Shown here in pieces: positions 63,896-64,000 of a DNA stretch of 64,000 bases. How positions within the stretch are numbered: position 1 is the stretch's first letter; each line of letters opens with the position of its first letter. Position numbers and translations under genes: made by a program. Under the pieces are notes generated by a model that worked only from the letters and a program-made list of their open reading frames with translations, made no database searches and was not told the DNA's origin. Origin of the DNA: Tenacibaculum sp. 190524A02b (lineage in GTDB: Bacteria > Bacteroidota > Bacteroidia > Flavobacteriales > Flavobacteriaceae); assembly GCF_964036645.1 (NCBI RefSeq), contig NZ_OZ038525.1:1411501-1475500 (forward strand). The letters run 5' to 3'.

Positions 63896-64000
63896 ATGGT
63901 GATTTTTGAAACGGAAAGATTAATAGTTAGAAAACTCATTTTAGAGGATTTAGATGGTTTTCATGAAATGCAAAGCAATCCTAAAGTTATGCAATATGCA
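63896..64000 (+). CDS. GNAT-family acetyltransferase, cut by right edge
   Basis: ATG 63896; the 35 visible residues, FETERLIVRKLILEDLDGF and QSNPKVMQYA, are the standard N-terminus of RimJ/RimL-type GNAT acetyltransferases. The catalytic part lies beyond the window. Confidence 0.75.
   Translation, partial: MVIFETERLIVRKLILEDLDGFHEMQSNPKVMQYA

Overview
The window is chromosomal DNA of a flavobacterium (Bacteroidota, family Flavobacteriaceae; a marine genus such as Tenacibaculum or Polaribacter would fit, but that is inference). The evidence is strong AT richness, promoters of the Bacteroidota type (TTTG, about 20 bases, TAnnTTTG), many short lipoproteins with a Ser/Thr-Cys lipobox, a type IX secretion tail on a secreted nuclease, a HemC-HemD fusion, DUF5916 and VIT/VWA outer-layer proteins, and tRNAs without an encoded CCA.

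Layout. 1-7.7 kb: mostly minus-strand accessory and housekeeping genes (pentapeptide-like membrane protein cut by the edge, lipoproteins, an L,D-transpeptidase, rsgA, a degenerate adenylate-kinase-like protein, an ECF sigma operon). 7.8-10.8 kb: plus-strand genes (DUF6249-like membrane protein, HU-like protein, YdeI-like protein, SDR epimerase) around a 650-base gene-free stretch holding a hairpin repeat and a 22-base tandem repeat. 11-17 kb: a DUF5916 outer-membrane protein with a lumazine-binding-like partner, a membrane AraC regulator, a DUF6263-like protein and a 2-oxoacid dehydrogenase E2. 17.36-18.74 kb: a complete IS3-family element with inverted repeats, a 3-base target duplication and a -1 frameshift heptamer. 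18.8-31.2 kb: a haem biosynthesis region, minus strand hemA, hemCD, hemB, hemL, hemE, hemF and plus strand an AraC regulator, a TrmH-type methylase, hemH and hemJ. This covers glutamyl-tRNA to haem. 31-42.7 kb: recR, a frameshifted lipoprotein, lon, a TPR lipoprotein, a strongly basic secreted protein, LysE exporter, mqo, pyrD and pheT. 42.9-49.7 kb: a type IX-secreted endonuclease I, a DUF6503-like lipoprotein, and a di-haem peroxidase/PhoX-like lipoprotein pair.

49.7-54.5 kb is the least explained region. An 1.8-kb stretch without conventional genes carries a nested palindrome, two short promoter-to-terminator units each with one tiny ORF, and a third promoter that runs through about 400 bases of densely foldable RNA into a 65-residue lipoprotein gene. 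Directly after come a sensor kinase, whose TPR domain is predicted to lie outside the cytoplasm, and its response regulator. I propose that this is one signalling locus; that is inference. 54.5-64 kb: a 1154-residue VIT/VWA protein, three tandem tRNA-Gly(TCC) genes, GNAT acetyltransferases, a lytic transglycosylase operon, mtaB, and a GNAT gene cut by the right edge.

How the genes work together: the haem cluster is the clearest pathway. Its two halves diverge from a shared control region at about 27.94-28.10 kb that has two dyads beside promoter-like boxes, so the adjacent AraC regulator is a natural candidate for its control.
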